Of a stretch of 64,000 bases of DNA, positions 17,579 to 27,800 are shown piece after piece. The notes under the pieces are model-generated. The model saw nothing but the letters and a program-made list of their open reading frames with translations. It had not been told where the DNA came from and searched no databases. A program made the position numbers and the translations under genes. Position 1 is the first letter of the stretch; every line of letters begins with the position of its first letter. This DNA is from Treponema sp. Lineage in GTDB: Bacteria > Spirochaetota > Spirochaetia > Treponematales > Treponemataceae. Where the stretch lies: positions 62,001 to 126,000 of the forward strand of contig JAGAZO010000003.1 in the NCBI GenBank assembly GCA_017940005.1. The letters are read 5' to 3'.

Positions 17579-18481
17579 TCACTTTATTAATTTTTTGAGC
17601 ACCGCGTCTTTTTGCCGCCAGTTTTTGTCAACTTTCACTTGCAAATCCAAATCGATTTTGTAATCAAAAAGCTCTTGCAATTTTTCAAGCGATGCAATGC
17701 GGATTGCCTTTATCATCGTGGCTCCCTTGCCTATAACGATACCTTTTTGACTTTCTCGCTCAACGCACAAAAATGCACGCACCCATAAGAGCGTGCCGTT
17801 TTTTTTCATCTCCATGTCGGCAATGTCGACATAGATGCAATGCGGAATCTCTTCGTCAAGGCGGTTAATCGCTTCGCCGCGAATTATCTCCGCAATGCGG
17901 AAGCCGACATCTTGATCTGTGTAGTATTCTTTTGGATAGAGCGCGGGCGCGACGGGCGCAATCTCGTACAACGCTTTGAGGACATCATTTATGTGTTCAT
18001 CTTTTTTTGCTGACATGGCGATAATACGCTCATCAGGAATCGCACGCAGAACAGTAGTGATGAATTTACGCGAGTCGTCAATCTTTGCGCCGCTTGCATC
18101 TATCTTGTTTATTGCAACAACAGTGCGCGCTGCATATGGTTGCAGCAATTCTGCGATGAGCGATTCTTCTTCACGTGCCTCGCGCGTTGCATCGAGTATG
18201 TATAAAACTGCGTCAGCATCTTTGAGTTGCTCTTGCGTGAGCGTGCGCAGCTTGAGGTTGAGTTTTTTTTCGCTCGCGTGATACCCCGGCGTGTCGATGA
18301 ATACGAGTTGTCCTGATGATGTGTTCACGATGCCGCGTATTGCGTCGCGTGTTGTTTGCGGAATTTCAGAGACGATGGCGACATGCTCGCCGCATGCAGT
18401 GTTGAGAAACGTCGACTTTCCTGCCGACGGCCGTCCGATAATTGCAACGACTGCCGTTTTAGTTTGAGTGTATAATTCCAT
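17579..18481 (-). CDS. era: GTPase Era
   Basis: 300 residues. GTPase motifs: G1 GRPSAGKS (16-23), G2 TTRDAIRGI, G3 DTPGYH, G4 NKID and a G5-like MSAKK. The C-terminal half is the KH RNA-binding domain with a GKGATMIKAI segment. Era binds the 3' end of 16S rRNA and is needed for 30S maturation. A TATACT box lies 7 nt before the ATG and no Shine-Dalgarno is present. Confidence 0.96.
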   Translation of the reverse strand: MELYTQTKTAVVAIIGRPSAGKSTFLNTACGEHVAIVSEIPQTTRDAIRGIVNTSSGQLVFIDTPGYHASEKKLNLKLRTLTQEQLKDADAVLYILDATREAREEESLIAELLQPYAARTVVAINKIDASGAKIDDSRKFITTVLRAIPDERIIAMSAKKDEHINDVLKALYEIAPVAPALYPKEYYTDQDVGFRIAEIIRGEAINRLDEEIPHCIYVDIADMEMKKNGTLLWVRAFLCVERESQKGIVIGKGATMIKAIRIASLEKLQELFDYKIDLDLQVKVDKNWRQKDAVLKKLIK

Positions 18482-18488
18482 GCAAATC

Positions 18489-18517
18489 AGTATAGCGGAT
18501 TTTTTGTGATGTGACTA
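18489..18517 (-). promoter_or_regulatory. promoter of era
   Basis: On the minus strand TAGTCA, 17-bp spacer, TATACT; the start codon follows after 7 nt. The -35 matches only 4 of 6. Confidence 0.5.
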
Positions 18518-18522
18518 TCGTT

Positions 18523-18788
18523 TTTTTTCGGGCGTTGCGGGCGTTCGCCCGCCGGCACCTCCGCAATTCCGCTCACGCTCCAGCCGCTTCCTTCGCGCCG
18601 CGTACGCGGCGCGAAGTCCAGTGGCCGCGTCGCCTGCCGTTTTAATCCTCGCACGGCAGGCTCGCGTTGCTCCGCCGCCGAACGCATTATGCGGCGTGCC
18701 CATGAACAATGCCGTGACGCACGCGTTAAAACATGCTGCGCCTGCACATCGCAACTGACTATACGCCGCATGTGCTGTACGCTGCTGT
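18523..18788. repeat. GC-rich palindromic intergenic element
   Basis: The 307-nt gap between era and the beta-barrel gene is far richer in GC than its surroundings. It contains a 7-bp hairpin GCGGGCG-TT-CGCCCGC (18537-18552), a perfect 26-bp palindrome centred between 18603 and 18604 (18591-18616), and a 9-bp inverted repeat GCCTGCCGT/ACGGCAGGC (18632-18661). No gene is supported in it. I think it is a dispersed treponemal repeat, but only one copy is in the window. Confidence 0.5.
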
Positions 18789-20228
18789 CTAAAACCGAAA
18801 GATGCCTTCCAAACGCACGCAGCTCAAATCTTTGTACTTGCCGTATTCGCCGTCGTTTTTGCCGGGAAAGTAGCCGTCAAACGCGAGCAAAAGCGCAATC
18901 GCATCGGTGAGTGCGTACTGTACTTTTGCGCTCACAAAGCTGTCAAAGTCGTTCCAGCGGAGCGCGCCGGTCAGCGATAACGTGAGCGTCTCTGAAAAAA
19001 ACGAGCGCGAAACAGACAGCGTTGTGCCGTGTTCATACGCGCTCCGCGAAAGCGTTGCAGCATCGCCAAACACGCCGTCGCCGTAGTACTGCGCGGTAAC
19101 AGTCCAGCCGCTTTGCATCCAGTCAATGCCGAACAATCCGCGCACCTCGTGCTTCCGCTCGTAAGATGTGCCGCCGGCAAAAATGTGCGCCGCATCCGTT
19201 TGAAACGCACGGTTAATAAGAAACGCGCTTTCAAGGCGGAACACGAGCGTGCTCACCGGAAGCGCCATATCAAAACCCGCCATGCCGTAGCGGTGGTAAT
19301 CTCCCGACACGGTGATTGTTGTCGGCGGCAGCGCGTCAAGCGCGTAATCGACAATGGGAAAGTCGTCAAATCCGTAGTAGCCGTACAGCGAAAAATCAAT
19401 TCTGGAAAGCCAAAAACTTGCGCGCGCCGCATAACTGCCATTTGCAAGCTTCAGCTCCGGTCGCGAAATAGCGCCGAGTGCAATCGGCACGGGGTCAGGC
19501 ACACCGGGCACCGAGACTCTTTTCGGAATCAGCAACGCGCCGAGCGCATTCCATTTTTGGAGCGGCAGCGCGGACGGTCTAAAAAACGGCATCCAGTATG
19601 CATCGAGCGAAAAAATCATACCGCTCAACGTAATTTTTATCGCGTCTATGCCGAGCCTGCTTTCGCTGTAGTTTGCAGCATTGAGCGTCGTCAAGTTTTG
19701 CGGGCAGAGCACATCTGCAATGCGTATGGCGTCCGCTTTTCCCCACGCGTTTATCTGTCTGCCTATTTTTATGCCAGCGGTCAAACCGCGACCGAATTCG
19801 GGCGACGTCCAGCTGAAATACGCTTCTTTGAGCTCGGCTCCCAGTCCGTCCGCAAACGAAAACGTACCGTCTGAAAACGCGGCAAGCGCATTGAAAAACA
19901 CGTTGCCCGCTATGAACGCCTCGCAGTTTGCAAAGCGCACGTCAAGCTCGCCTGCTACTGTTTCCTGTGCACGTGAAAAATTGCCTGCGTTGCTGCCGCG
20001 CACGTATACGCCGAGCGCCGTTTGTGCGCTTCCCGAAAACGTTATGTCCTGTGCACCGAGCGTGCCGCCTGCTTGCACCAAAAGCGCGCACACGCACAAA
20101 GCGAGCGCGTCAATTTTTGCACGGTGTCTGCATGGGTGCGGCAGGTGCACGAGTGGTGTTTTTCGCGCACAGCGCGCGTGCAGCTGCGGCGAGTGCAGCG
20201 TGCCGGTGCGCACCATCTGCGATTTCAT
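18789..20228 (-). CDS. predicted outer-membrane beta-barrel protein of an RND export operon
   Basis: 479 residues; the N-terminus is long and basic before a hydrophobic core (ALALCVCALLVQAGG) ending LGAQ, so the true start may be internal, perhaps near the segment before ALALCV. The mature part alternates polar and hydrophobic residues with many aromatic girdle positions. It ends in Arg-Leu-Glu-Gly-Ile-Phe-Arg-Phe, a terminal Phe typical of beta-barrels. Its start overlaps the stop of the LolA-like gene by 4 nt (ATGA), so the two are translationally coupled. Context suggests it is the outer-membrane partner or cargo of the transporter. No specific family recognised; some similarity in style to DUF1302-type porins. 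Confidence 0.65.
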   Translation of the reverse strand: MKSQMVRTGTLHSPQLHARCARKTPLVHLPHPCRHRAKIDALALCVCALLVQAGGTLGAQDITFSGSAQTALGVYVRGSNAGNFSRAQETVAGELDVRFANCEAFIAGNVFFNALAAFSDGTFSFADGLGAELKEAYFSWTSPEFGRGLTAGIKIGRQINAWGKADAIRIADVLCPQNLTTLNAANYSESRLGIDAIKITLSGMIFSLDAYWMPFFRPSALPLQKWNALGALLIPKRVSVPGVPDPVPIALGAISRPELKLANGSYAARASFWLSRIDFSLYGYYGFDDFPIVDYALDALPPTTITVSGDYHRYGMAGFDMALPVSTLVFRLESAFLINRAFQTDAAHIFAGGTSYERKHEVRGLFGIDWMQSGWTVTAQYYGDGVFGDAATLSRSAYEHGTTLSVSRSFFSETLTLSLTGALRWNDFDSFVSAKVQYALTDAIALLLAFDGYFPGKNDGEYGKYKDLSCVRLEGIFRF

Positions 20229-21040
20229 TTTATTGCTCCGCGTTCAAGCGATGCGACAGTAAAAAGTGAATCGGCAATCTGCTGATTGTAGTGCACATCT
20301 TTCATCTCGATGACTGTCGCGTGCTCTGTCTTGACGTTTTTCATCGTCATCTTGCCTGTGGTCCAAATGCCGTCAATCTGCTGTATGTTTTCGCATTCGA
20401 GCACGCGTTGGAGCGTGTTCTGTTTGCTGTAATACTCGCCTCGTTGCATCATGAAATTGTCTTTTCGCACCCAGAGGACGCGGCGCGGATTTTTTTCTGT
20501 CGCATCTTTTGCCGTGCATTCAACTTTGTAGCACAGAACGCCGTTGACCGCTTCTTCGCCGAGCAGTGTGAATGTGTCTTTTGCAAGCCCGCGGTCGCCC
20601 ATGTCGTCATACGTAAAATCGGTGCCCATAAAATCATCGCCGCTTTCGGAGCCAGAGATGCGCCGCACTTTTTTCATTGCGGGCATGTAGAGCCAGCTGT
20701 CCCGGTCTTTTTTAGTGCCGTTCGCATCTTCGTCGTATTCCCACATAAGGTAGCCGACGCCCGCCACATCTTTTGGCGTGCGGAACACCACGACAGAGCG
20801 TTTTGAATCGGCAAAATCTTTTTTGTAAAATACAACTTCGCGCACACGCGTGTTGCCGTTTTTGCTGACGAGCGTCATCGTTGCAACGTATGAGCTCGTG
20901 CTGCCGCGTTCAACTTCGTCAGCTTTTTTCATAATGTCGTAGCCGCTCATTGTCTGCGCTCCGACAGCTGCAAGCAGCAGCGCGCCCGCCACAAACGGTG
21001 CGATGCTGCGTTTTATAATTTTGGCAATTACTATATTCAT
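20225..21040 (-). CDS. LolA-like outer-membrane lipoprotein-sorting protein
   Basis: 271 residues with signal peptide (hydrophobic 13-28, AVGAQ). The mature protein has the half-barrel pattern of the outer-membrane lipoprotein-sorting family: a YVATMTLVSKNGNTRVREV strand pair, a WLYMPAMKKVRRI segment, and the conserved GSESGDDFMGTDFTYDDM motif. Members found beside MMPL/RND transporters are thought to carry a lipid or lipoprotein across the periplasm. It lies 136 nt downstream of the RND gene and overlaps the next gene by 4 nt, so the three form one operon. Confidence 0.85.
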   Translation of the reverse strand: MNIVIAKIIKRSIAPFVAGALLLAAVGAQTMSGYDIMKKADEVERGSTSSYVATMTLVSKNGNTRVREVVFYKKDFADSKRSVVVFRTPKDVAGVGYLMWEYDEDANGTKKDRDSWLYMPAMKKVRRISGSESGDDFMGTDFTYDDMGDRGLAKDTFTLLGEEAVNGVLCYKVECTAKDATEKNPRRVLWVRKDNFMMQRGEYYSKQNTLQRVLECENIQQIDGIWTTGKMTMKNVKTEHATVIEMKDVHYNQQIADSLFTVASLERGAIK

Positions 21041-21176
21041 TGTGTACCTCCCTATTCAAAGCGGCGTTTTTTCCGCGCATACAATAACTGTGACAACACG
21101 CAACAACACGCGCCGCACGTTTACCACTTTTTATACACACAGTATAAAAGAAAATGCCGCGTCATTTTTGCGCGCA

Positions 21177-23588
21177 TCATTTGTGCTCCGCGCCAAGCGG
21201 CTTTGTCATGTACAGCAGCGCAGGCATCAGCGTGTAGTCTGCGACGAGCGCGGCGAAGAGTCCGATTGTTGCAAGCAGTCCCACTCTGAACAACATCGCG
21301 AGGGGACTGAACATGTACATCGTAAACATGGCGCATAAAATCACTGTTGTTGCGAGCATCGAGCGTCCGATTTTGACAAACGAATTGATAATCGCATCGT
21401 GATAATTGTGCGTCAGTTCAAACTCATACTTTACGTTATTGGTAAAGTGGATGGTGTCGTCAACAGCAATGCCGAGAATCATCGGCATAATCGTCATGGT
21501 GAGCATGTCGAGCGGAAATGCGCATACGCCCATAATGCCGCCCACGAGCAGCACTGGCGCAACATTTGGTACCATACCGATAAGTCCCGTGCGTACGCTT
21601 GCAAACGCGATTATCAAAATGAGCAAGATGATTGCAAACGAACCGCCGAGCGATTTTATTTCACTGGTGACAAGCGTGTGATTCATTGACGCCATGACGA
21701 TGGCATCGCCGATGCATGACGTTTGCGCTCCCGGAAAATAGTGTTTGGCAAGCTGCTGTACTTCCATGATATCCGCATTGATTGCATTCGCATCGTACTT
21801 TTTCATTTCAACGTGAATATGCGCCGTCGAGTAGTCTTCGCTCACCCATTGTGAAAGATTGTTGCCGCCGGAAATCTCGTACAGGAACAATAGCTGCGCA
21901 AGGTAGTCCTGCTCTTCGGGAATGGTGTAGTACGCGCTGTCGTCGGCGTTGAGCGTGCGGTTCATCTCTTTTACAATGTCGGTGACTGAGGTTACGCGCG
22001 GCTTTGTGCCAGAAATTTTTGTAGACCGCAGTGTGCCAAGCTCCATGCCGCAGTCGTCGAGCGCGCGCATAATCTGTGGGTCTTTGAACGCGTCTTCATC
22101 GGGGTATTCAATCATCACGTCGTAGCTGTATTGTGTGCCGAGTTTTGCATTCATGATGGTGCTGATGCGCGCAATATACGGTATGCGCGTTCCCATCATG
22201 TCTATGTAGTCGAGGTTCACGGTGATTTTGAGCAGACCGAAAATAGAACACGCTCCGATGACAATGCTCACCGCGACAATGGCGATACGGTGCTTGAGCA
22301 CGCTTTCACCAAAGCGCGCATACAATGCGTCGACTTTTTCAAACCGCGCTTTTTTTGATTCGTGCAACGATGTTGGCGATTGCTCATGCGCGGTTTCCGC
22401 GTCGCCTGCGTCTTTGCCAAAGCTGTATAAAATCGGCAGCAGCACAATGACGTAGACAAACACGGTGAACACAATGCACGAGCTTATGCCGCCAACCCAT
22501 TTGAGCGCGTCAATGCCGACGCCCATAAACGAAACGAACGACGCCATCGTTGTGATGACGGTAAACAGAATTGGCCAGCCGGTTGTCTTTACGGCAAGAA
22601 TAGCTGCTTCTCTGCGGCTCGGCACAGAGCGAAACTCGTAGCGGAATCCGTTTATGTAGTGAACAGCGTAGCCGACAGCGAGCGCCATGCCGAGTAAAAT
22701 GGGAAGTGTTACTAGATTCGGTTCTGCAGGAATGCCGAGCCAGCCTGAAAAACCGAGCACTGTTCCAATGCCGCCAACAGTAGCGATGACGGGCACAATA
22801 AGTCCGCGCAGTGAGCGCACAAACACTATGAGGCATAAAATCATTACGATAAAACCGGAGATGACGCGCAGCGCGGTTTCTTTTGCGACAACTGCTTGCT
22901 CTTCTGTTTCTGTATACGACGTGCCGGTGCCTTTGAATGTATAGGCATCGCTTTTGAATTCATCTGCTTCAACGATAGGGATTGCCGCATTGCCAACAAC
23001 ATACATGTCGCCGCGGTCATCGTCGAACGGAAGTAGCGACAAAATCACCCACGTCTCTGTTGCGTCATCGGAAACAATATTGTTCACGAGCGACTCGCGG
23101 CTCATGATAAACGCCTTTTTTTCTGCTAATTCTGCGCGCTCTTCTGCTGTCATCTCTGCGAGCGGTTTGCCTCCACCGGGAATGCCGTCTTCAAACGGAT
23201 TCATAACGCGTATGCCGTCCTCGACGCCCATAGAAACAGAAAGCCGTGTGAGCGATGTTACCTCGTCTGCAAACGGCACTTCTGCTTCAAGGCGCGCGCT
23301 CAATCGTTCAATCGCGTCGAGCACTTCCGGGTCGAATACATTGTCCGCCTCTACAAGCACGCCGACAGCATCTTGATTGCCGAACAGCTCTTTGAACAAT
23401 TCTTTATGTGCCTTTTGTTCTGTCATCGTCGTGAGCCAGCGCTCGGTGTCGTCTTCAAACACAAGATGCGGCACGCCGAAAAATCCTGCAAGCGTGATGA
23501 GGATGATTCCCGCGAGAAACCACCCGCGATGGTTTATTTGAAACCGCCCGATGCGTTCAAACCAATTGTTGATTGTGCTTACTGTCAT
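21177..23588 (-). CDS. RND/MMPL-family exporter
   Basis: 803 residues from the ATG at 23588, which has GGAGGC 3 nt upstream; a start at 23621 lacks this. The layout is the RND duplication: TM1 (about 25-45), a large periplasmic loop, TM2-TM6 with a sterol-sensing-like region, a cytoplasmic linker, then TM7, a second loop and TM8-TM12. Such MMPL proteins export lipids or hydrophobic molecules using the proton gradient and lack the tripartite AcrB adaptor. The operon supplies a LolA-like carrier and a beta-barrel instead, suggesting lipid or lipoprotein traffic to the outer membrane. A palindrome-bearing promoter lies about 280 nt upstream. Confidence 0.88.
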   Translation of the reverse strand: MTVSTINNWFERIGRFQINHRGWFLAGIILITLAGFFGVPHLVFEDDTERWLTTMTEQKAHKELFKELFGNQDAVGVLVEADNVFDPEVLDAIERLSARLEAEVPFADEVTSLTRLSVSMGVEDGIRVMNPFEDGIPGGGKPLAEMTAEERAELAEKKAFIMSRESLVNNIVSDDATETWVILSLLPFDDDRGDMYVVGNAAIPIVEADEFKSDAYTFKGTGTSYTETEEQAVVAKETALRVISGFIVMILCLIVFVRSLRGLIVPVIATVGGIGTVLGFSGWLGIPAEPNLVTLPILLGMALAVGYAVHYINGFRYEFRSVPSRREAAILAVKTTGWPILFTVITTMASFVSFMGVGIDALKWVGGISSCIVFTVFVYVIVLLPILYSFGKDAGDAETAHEQSPTSLHESKKARFEKVDALYARFGESVLKHRIAIVAVSIVIGACSIFGLLKITVNLDYIDMMGTRIPYIARISTIMNAKLGTQYSYDVMIEYPDEDAFKDPQIMRALDDCGMELGTLRSTKISGTKPRVTSVTDIVKEMNRTLNADDSAYYTIPEEQDYLAQLLFLYEISGGNNLSQWVSEDYSTAHIHVEMKKYDANAINADIMEVQQLAKHYFPGAQTSCIGDAIVMASMNHTLVTSEIKSLGGSFAIILLILIIAFASVRTGLIGMVPNVAPVLLVGGIMGVCAFPLDMLTMTIMPMILGIAVDDTIHFTNNVKYEFELTHNYHDAIINSFVKIGRSMLATTVILCAMFTMYMFSPLAMLFRVGLLATIGLFAALVADYTLMPALLYMTKPLGAEHK

Positions 23589-23641
23589 ACTGCCTCCAGA
23601 TAAGAAGTTGTAAAGAAACATCTTTAATTTTGGACAGAGAA

Positions 23642-23832
23642 CGATTTTTCAAAATCGAAAGCTGTTCAAAACCGCGCGTGCGCAATGAAATGAGAACGCG
23701 CAATCAATACGCGAGTTTTCACGCGAAAACTCGAAAATAAAAACGCCGCGCCATCCATAATCTCTATAGCGCTCGTTGCATTTGCAACGCAGTGAATACG
23801 CACATAAATCATGCGTTTGCAATGGAGCGCTT
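23642..23832. repeat. hairpin cluster in the RND operon leader
   Basis: The 397-nt gene-free stretch from 23589 to 23985 holds hairpins CGATTTT/AAAATCG (23642-23657), CGAGTTTTC-ACGC-GAAAACTCG (23712-23733) and CGTTGCA-TT-TGCAACG (23774-23789). The last is enclosed by outer arms AGCGCTC and GAGCGCT (about 23768-23832). No open frame of note is present. If transcription starts at the promoter near 23894, all of these are in the operon's 5' leader. Confidence 0.5.
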
Positions 23833-23864
23833 CATGTGCAGCGAACATATGAATAGTCGCTCAT

Positions 23865-23894
23865 ATATTAGCATATGCTAATATTATGCGTCAA
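23865..23894 (-). promoter_or_regulatory. candidate operator-bearing promoter of the RND operon
   Basis: Minus strand TTGACG (23894-23889), 17-bp spacer, CTAATA (23871-23866). The perfect 20-bp palindrome ATATTAGCATATGCTAATAT (23865-23884) covers the spacer and the -10 box, the usual place for a repressor operator. The -10 is weak. The regulator is not in the window near this operon. Confidence 0.5.
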
Positions 23895-23985
23895 GTATAA
23901 TGCGAGTTTATTGTTGAAAAATTACATTAAAAATAAATGCGGTGGTGCTAACGATTTATTGCAATGGCGCCAATTTTTCCAAGTA

Positions 23986-24726
23986 TTATTTAACAGTGAT
24001 TACAGATGCGGTGCGCCCATCCTGTGTGTATACGCGTTTTGAATTTGACGTATCGGGTAATGCATTCATTCCTGAAAAAAAGTTGTAGTAGTACGTGCCT
24101 GGTGCAAATGGCAACTGTATTTCATAAAATCCTCGCGCTGTTTCTGTAAGCTCATATATCCATGGATCCCAGTTTGTAAACGAGCCGGCAAGGTAGATTT
24201 TTTGTCCGCTTTGCCCGCGGTACACAAAGCGCACCGTGCTGCTGTCTATTTGCGCAGTGCTCTGTTGTGCGAGAGATGTTGTTGTAGGAATCATTTGCGT
24301 GTTGAACGTAAAACGTGAAAGCAAAATGCCCGTCTCTTCGTCGTAATATGTATCGGGATTCAAAGGATCTGTCGTCCACAAGCCGTCTATGACAAGACGG
24401 TACGAGATTGTGTGTATGTGTGGCGGCCGGTTTAAAATATAAAATAAAATGGAATCTGTTTTATTTCCATCCATATCATGCATTGTGTGGATATGAAATG
24501 GGTGAATTGTTTGGTAACCTTCAAAGTCAAATGCAATGCCGGTAAAGCGTGCTGTTGCGGGGGCAGTAAACACAACAGCGTTATCTATTTCATATGGTGC
24601 GCTTGCGCTATGAATTTCGAGGACTGCGTTGTTATATGCATATGCTGTTATTTCAGCGGCTTGTTCTGCTGCAAAAAGATGAAATGTGCAGAGCAGAATG
24701 CACAGCAAAAAATAAAAACGTGCCAT
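23986..24726 (-). CDS. secreted protein with C-terminal glycogen-binding/CBM48-like domain
   Basis: 246 residues; hydrophobic signal peptide (1-19, ending LFAAEQ). The first part (about 25-150) is a beta-sandwich-like region with a VIDGLWTTDPLNPD stretch. The last 85 residues fit the E-set/CBM48 pattern of AMPK-beta and isoamylase N-domains: VRFVYRGQSGQKIYLAGSF, then TNWDPW, then GFYEIQLPFAPGTYYYNFF. Two such domains may be present, as VIDGLWTTDP resembles the turn in this fold. It could bind glycogen or peptidoglycan-linked sugars, or be a structural envelope protein. Monocistronic and divergent from the FlcA-like gene. Confidence 0.65.
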   Translation of the reverse strand: MARFYFLLCILLCTFHLFAAEQAAEITAYAYNNAVLEIHSASAPYEIDNAVVFTAPATARFTGIAFDFEGYQTIHPFHIHTMHDMDGNKTDSILFYILNRPPHIHTISYRLVIDGLWTTDPLNPDTYYDEETGILLSRFTFNTQMIPTTTSLAQQSTAQIDSSTVRFVYRGQSGQKIYLAGSFTNWDPWIYELTETARGFYEIQLPFAPGTYYYNFFSGMNALPDTSNSKRVYTQDGRTASVITVK

Positions 24727-24822
24727 ATTATTTTTATCGGCGATTCATAGGCAAAGATTTACTGAACTTCTATATAAAGTCACTGTGAAAACATTCCGTT
24801 ACTGTAATTAAGAAAGCGACAC

Positions 24823-24852
24823 TTGTCACTTCCTCTATTTTCACGATAAAAT
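24823..24852 (+). promoter_or_regulatory. promoter of the FlcA-like gene
   Basis: TTGTCA (24823-24828), 18-bp spacer, TAAAAT (24847-24852); start codon 21 nt beyond. Confidence 0.45.
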
Positions 24853-24873
24853 AAACGTGGGTGGATAGACGGT

Positions 24874-27800
24874 ATGCCGGGTTTAAGCCAGCTCAAACAA
24901 TTTAACACAGATATTCTCGCGCTTGGTAACGAAACAGAAAATCGCGCGTCACGCGGTGAAAAAACAATTGTTGTACCGTTTTCAAAAACAATCAAAGATA
25001 TTGACGATTCAGAAGATTTTGTGCTCGGCATGCCGGAGATTTCGGAAGCGGAAATGCAAGCTGCAGAAGTTGCTCCGCCTCCTGACGATTTTTCTGACAT
25101 CACTGGCGGAAGAGGCGCCGCATTAGAAGAAGATGTTGCTGCTGAAGAACAGGCGGCTCCTGATGTTTCAGATATACTGAATCCTATTGCAACTGTTGCT
25201 GCAAGTGACGGATTTCCCGATCTTTCGCAATTTATGGAAGCTCCTGAAGAAGAAGTGGTTACATCGGAGCCTGAAGAACCGTCTATTGCAGATATGGGTC
25301 TTGACGCGTTGCTCGGTGAAGGAAATTTTGGAGAAGATGCAGAACCCGAACAGACGTTGGAACTTTCTCCGTCACGCTCTCCGTCTAAACCTGAACCGAT
25401 TACGCCTCATGAGCAAATTGTTCCACCTCTGCCGTTTGAGTTGGAGCAAGAACAAAATATAGAATCACTTGTTGCTCCGCCATTTTCTGATTCGCAGGAA
25501 CGAGATTCTTTGCCTGATTCGTTTGCATCAACAAATTCTCCATTAAAAGATGAGACAGTTTCTCCGCCGTCGTCTTCTGATGTATCTCCGTTGAGTCAGT
25601 CTGATGATTTTGATTTTTCTGACCAAGCGATAGATTTGAATGCTGATTTACCGAGCGAAATGAATGAAAGCGATGACAGTGCACCTGATCAGCTTAATGA
25701 TATGTTTGCACCAATTGCACAAAGACAGGAAACAGAAATATCGCTCAATGGAGACAATGCTGATTTCAATCTTCCTGATTTTGATTTTGCTTCTCTTGCA
25801 GAGCAGTCTGAACGAGAAGAGCAAGCATCTTTGTCAGATATTCCAATGCAAAGTGCATCATCTGAAACAGAAACAGACAATGCTGCCTATGAGATTTCAA
25901 TGGATGGAGAAGCGCCTGATTCAGAAATAGCAATGGAAAGCGAGCCTGTTGCATCAAATGCATTGTCGTCACATATGGGAGGAGAAGCGTTTGACGCTGA
26001 CACATATGATTTTGACATGGAGACGAGCAGCGACGCAAGCGAAGAATCTGCCCCAATTGAAACATTCGATACATCTGAAATGGAAGGGCTTGACTTTACT
26101 GTCACCGAAACAGACAAGCAGATTTCAGAAGCGGGCAAAACAGATTTTGAATTTGGAAGTGATGCGGCTGGTAACATAGATTTTGAGATTCCGGGTTTTT
26201 CAGATACAGCGACAGTAAAGACGGACAAACATGGGCGAATAAAACTTCCGACGCCAGATTTTAGTGGCGCTGTTCAAGGCGACAAACCTCCAAAGAATTC
26301 GCTCACCGATGCACAGTACAAAAAATTTCTTGCAAATCTTTCTGAATATCCGCTCAATGTGCGCATTGCAGTAGAAAGTTTGCTCGTTGCCAATGAGTTT
26401 ACTGACGACGCGCAGTTTGAAATTGTAGAAAAGATTCTCAACAAAGTGCCCGCGCGTCAAGTTGCGTCGAGCCTTGAAAAAATGCTCGACATCGCAATTC
26501 CCGTGCCGCGCGACTTTGAGCGGCGCACTGCTGCAGAATACAATGCGTATAAAGCGTCGCTGCAATATCAGTTGCGCAATAAAATTATTCCGGGCATTAT
26601 TATCGGAGTTGCCGCGCTTGGCATTTTGTTCGCGCTTGTTGTCTTTACGCGCAATTTTATTTATCGGCCGCTCAAAGCGAACAGTTTGTACAAGCAAGGG
26701 TACGCGCTTATTGAAGCAGATGAGTTCCCGCAGTCCGAAATACGTTTTACTGAGGCGGCGCGTTATCAATTGCAAAAAAAATGGTTCTTCAAATACGCGC
26801 GTGCATATCGTGACAAAAAACAGTATCAGCGCGCGGAGAAAATGTACCGCAACATACTCAACTATTTTAATCATGACAAGGAAGCAGGCATTGAATACGC
26901 GCGCATGGAATGCGATGATTTGGCAAATTATGAAAAGGCGGAAGAGATTGCAAAGCGCGATGTGCTCGACTATCACATAAATGACAGGGAAGGGCTTTTA
27001 CTGCTTGGCGACATTTATCTCGAATGGGCAACTGAAAAAGACCCGACAAAGTTTGAAGAAGCGCGAAAGCAATATGCGTCGCTCGTACAGCTATACGGCA
27101 CAACAGACTTGTATATGGCACGGATGATGCGCTATTTTGTACGCACTGACAACTTGCGCGAAGTGTTGCAGCTCAAAGAGCGGTTTTATCCAAAGGCGAA
27201 GTCGTTGAGCGCGCAAGATTGGACTGAACTCAGCGGCTACCTGCTCGACAAATTGTACGGGCCGCTTGCACCGAGCGATGAATATCTGCGCACGCGTATT
27301 GAAGATGTGCGCGATATGCTTGACCGCGCGATAAGCGCAGACCCATCTAATCCTATTGCGCTGTACAATCTTTCGCGCTATTTTGTTAATATGCATGATT
27401 CGGAACGCGCGGTGCGAATGCTTGAGCATACTGTCGCTACATTTGAAAATACACTGCAACTACGTCATCGCGACATCTACAAGCAAATTGATTCATATCG
27501 CTTGCTTGGCGAACAGTATGTGGCTGGCAAAGAATATCTCAAAGCGCAAGAAGTATACACAGACGGCATTGCGCTGTATGAGCGCGAGAAAGAGAGCAGT
27601 GGCTTTGCGGGCACTGAACAAATCGGTATGCTGTATGCTGATATAGGCGACATAGACTACTTTATACGTGGTGATTATGACAGCGCGTATGCTGAATATC
27701 TAATGGCAGTTCACACGTATTACGATACGCCGTCAATTCGCTATCGTGTCGGATTCATCCAATATTCGCAAAATGATTATCTTGGAGCAATCAATTCGTT

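Noticed and set aside
19029..19874. 281-codon open frame antisense to the beta-barrel gene
   Set aside because: Strongly Arg/His-rich translation with no domain, opposite a well-supported exported protein in a coupled operon.
23589..23985. Divergent regulator gene for the RND operon
   Set aside because: No open frame with an HTH is present in this gap.
26200..26976. 258-codon open frame antisense to the FlcA-like gene
   Set aside because: Overlaps the conserved TPR part on the other strand; translation is not protein-like.
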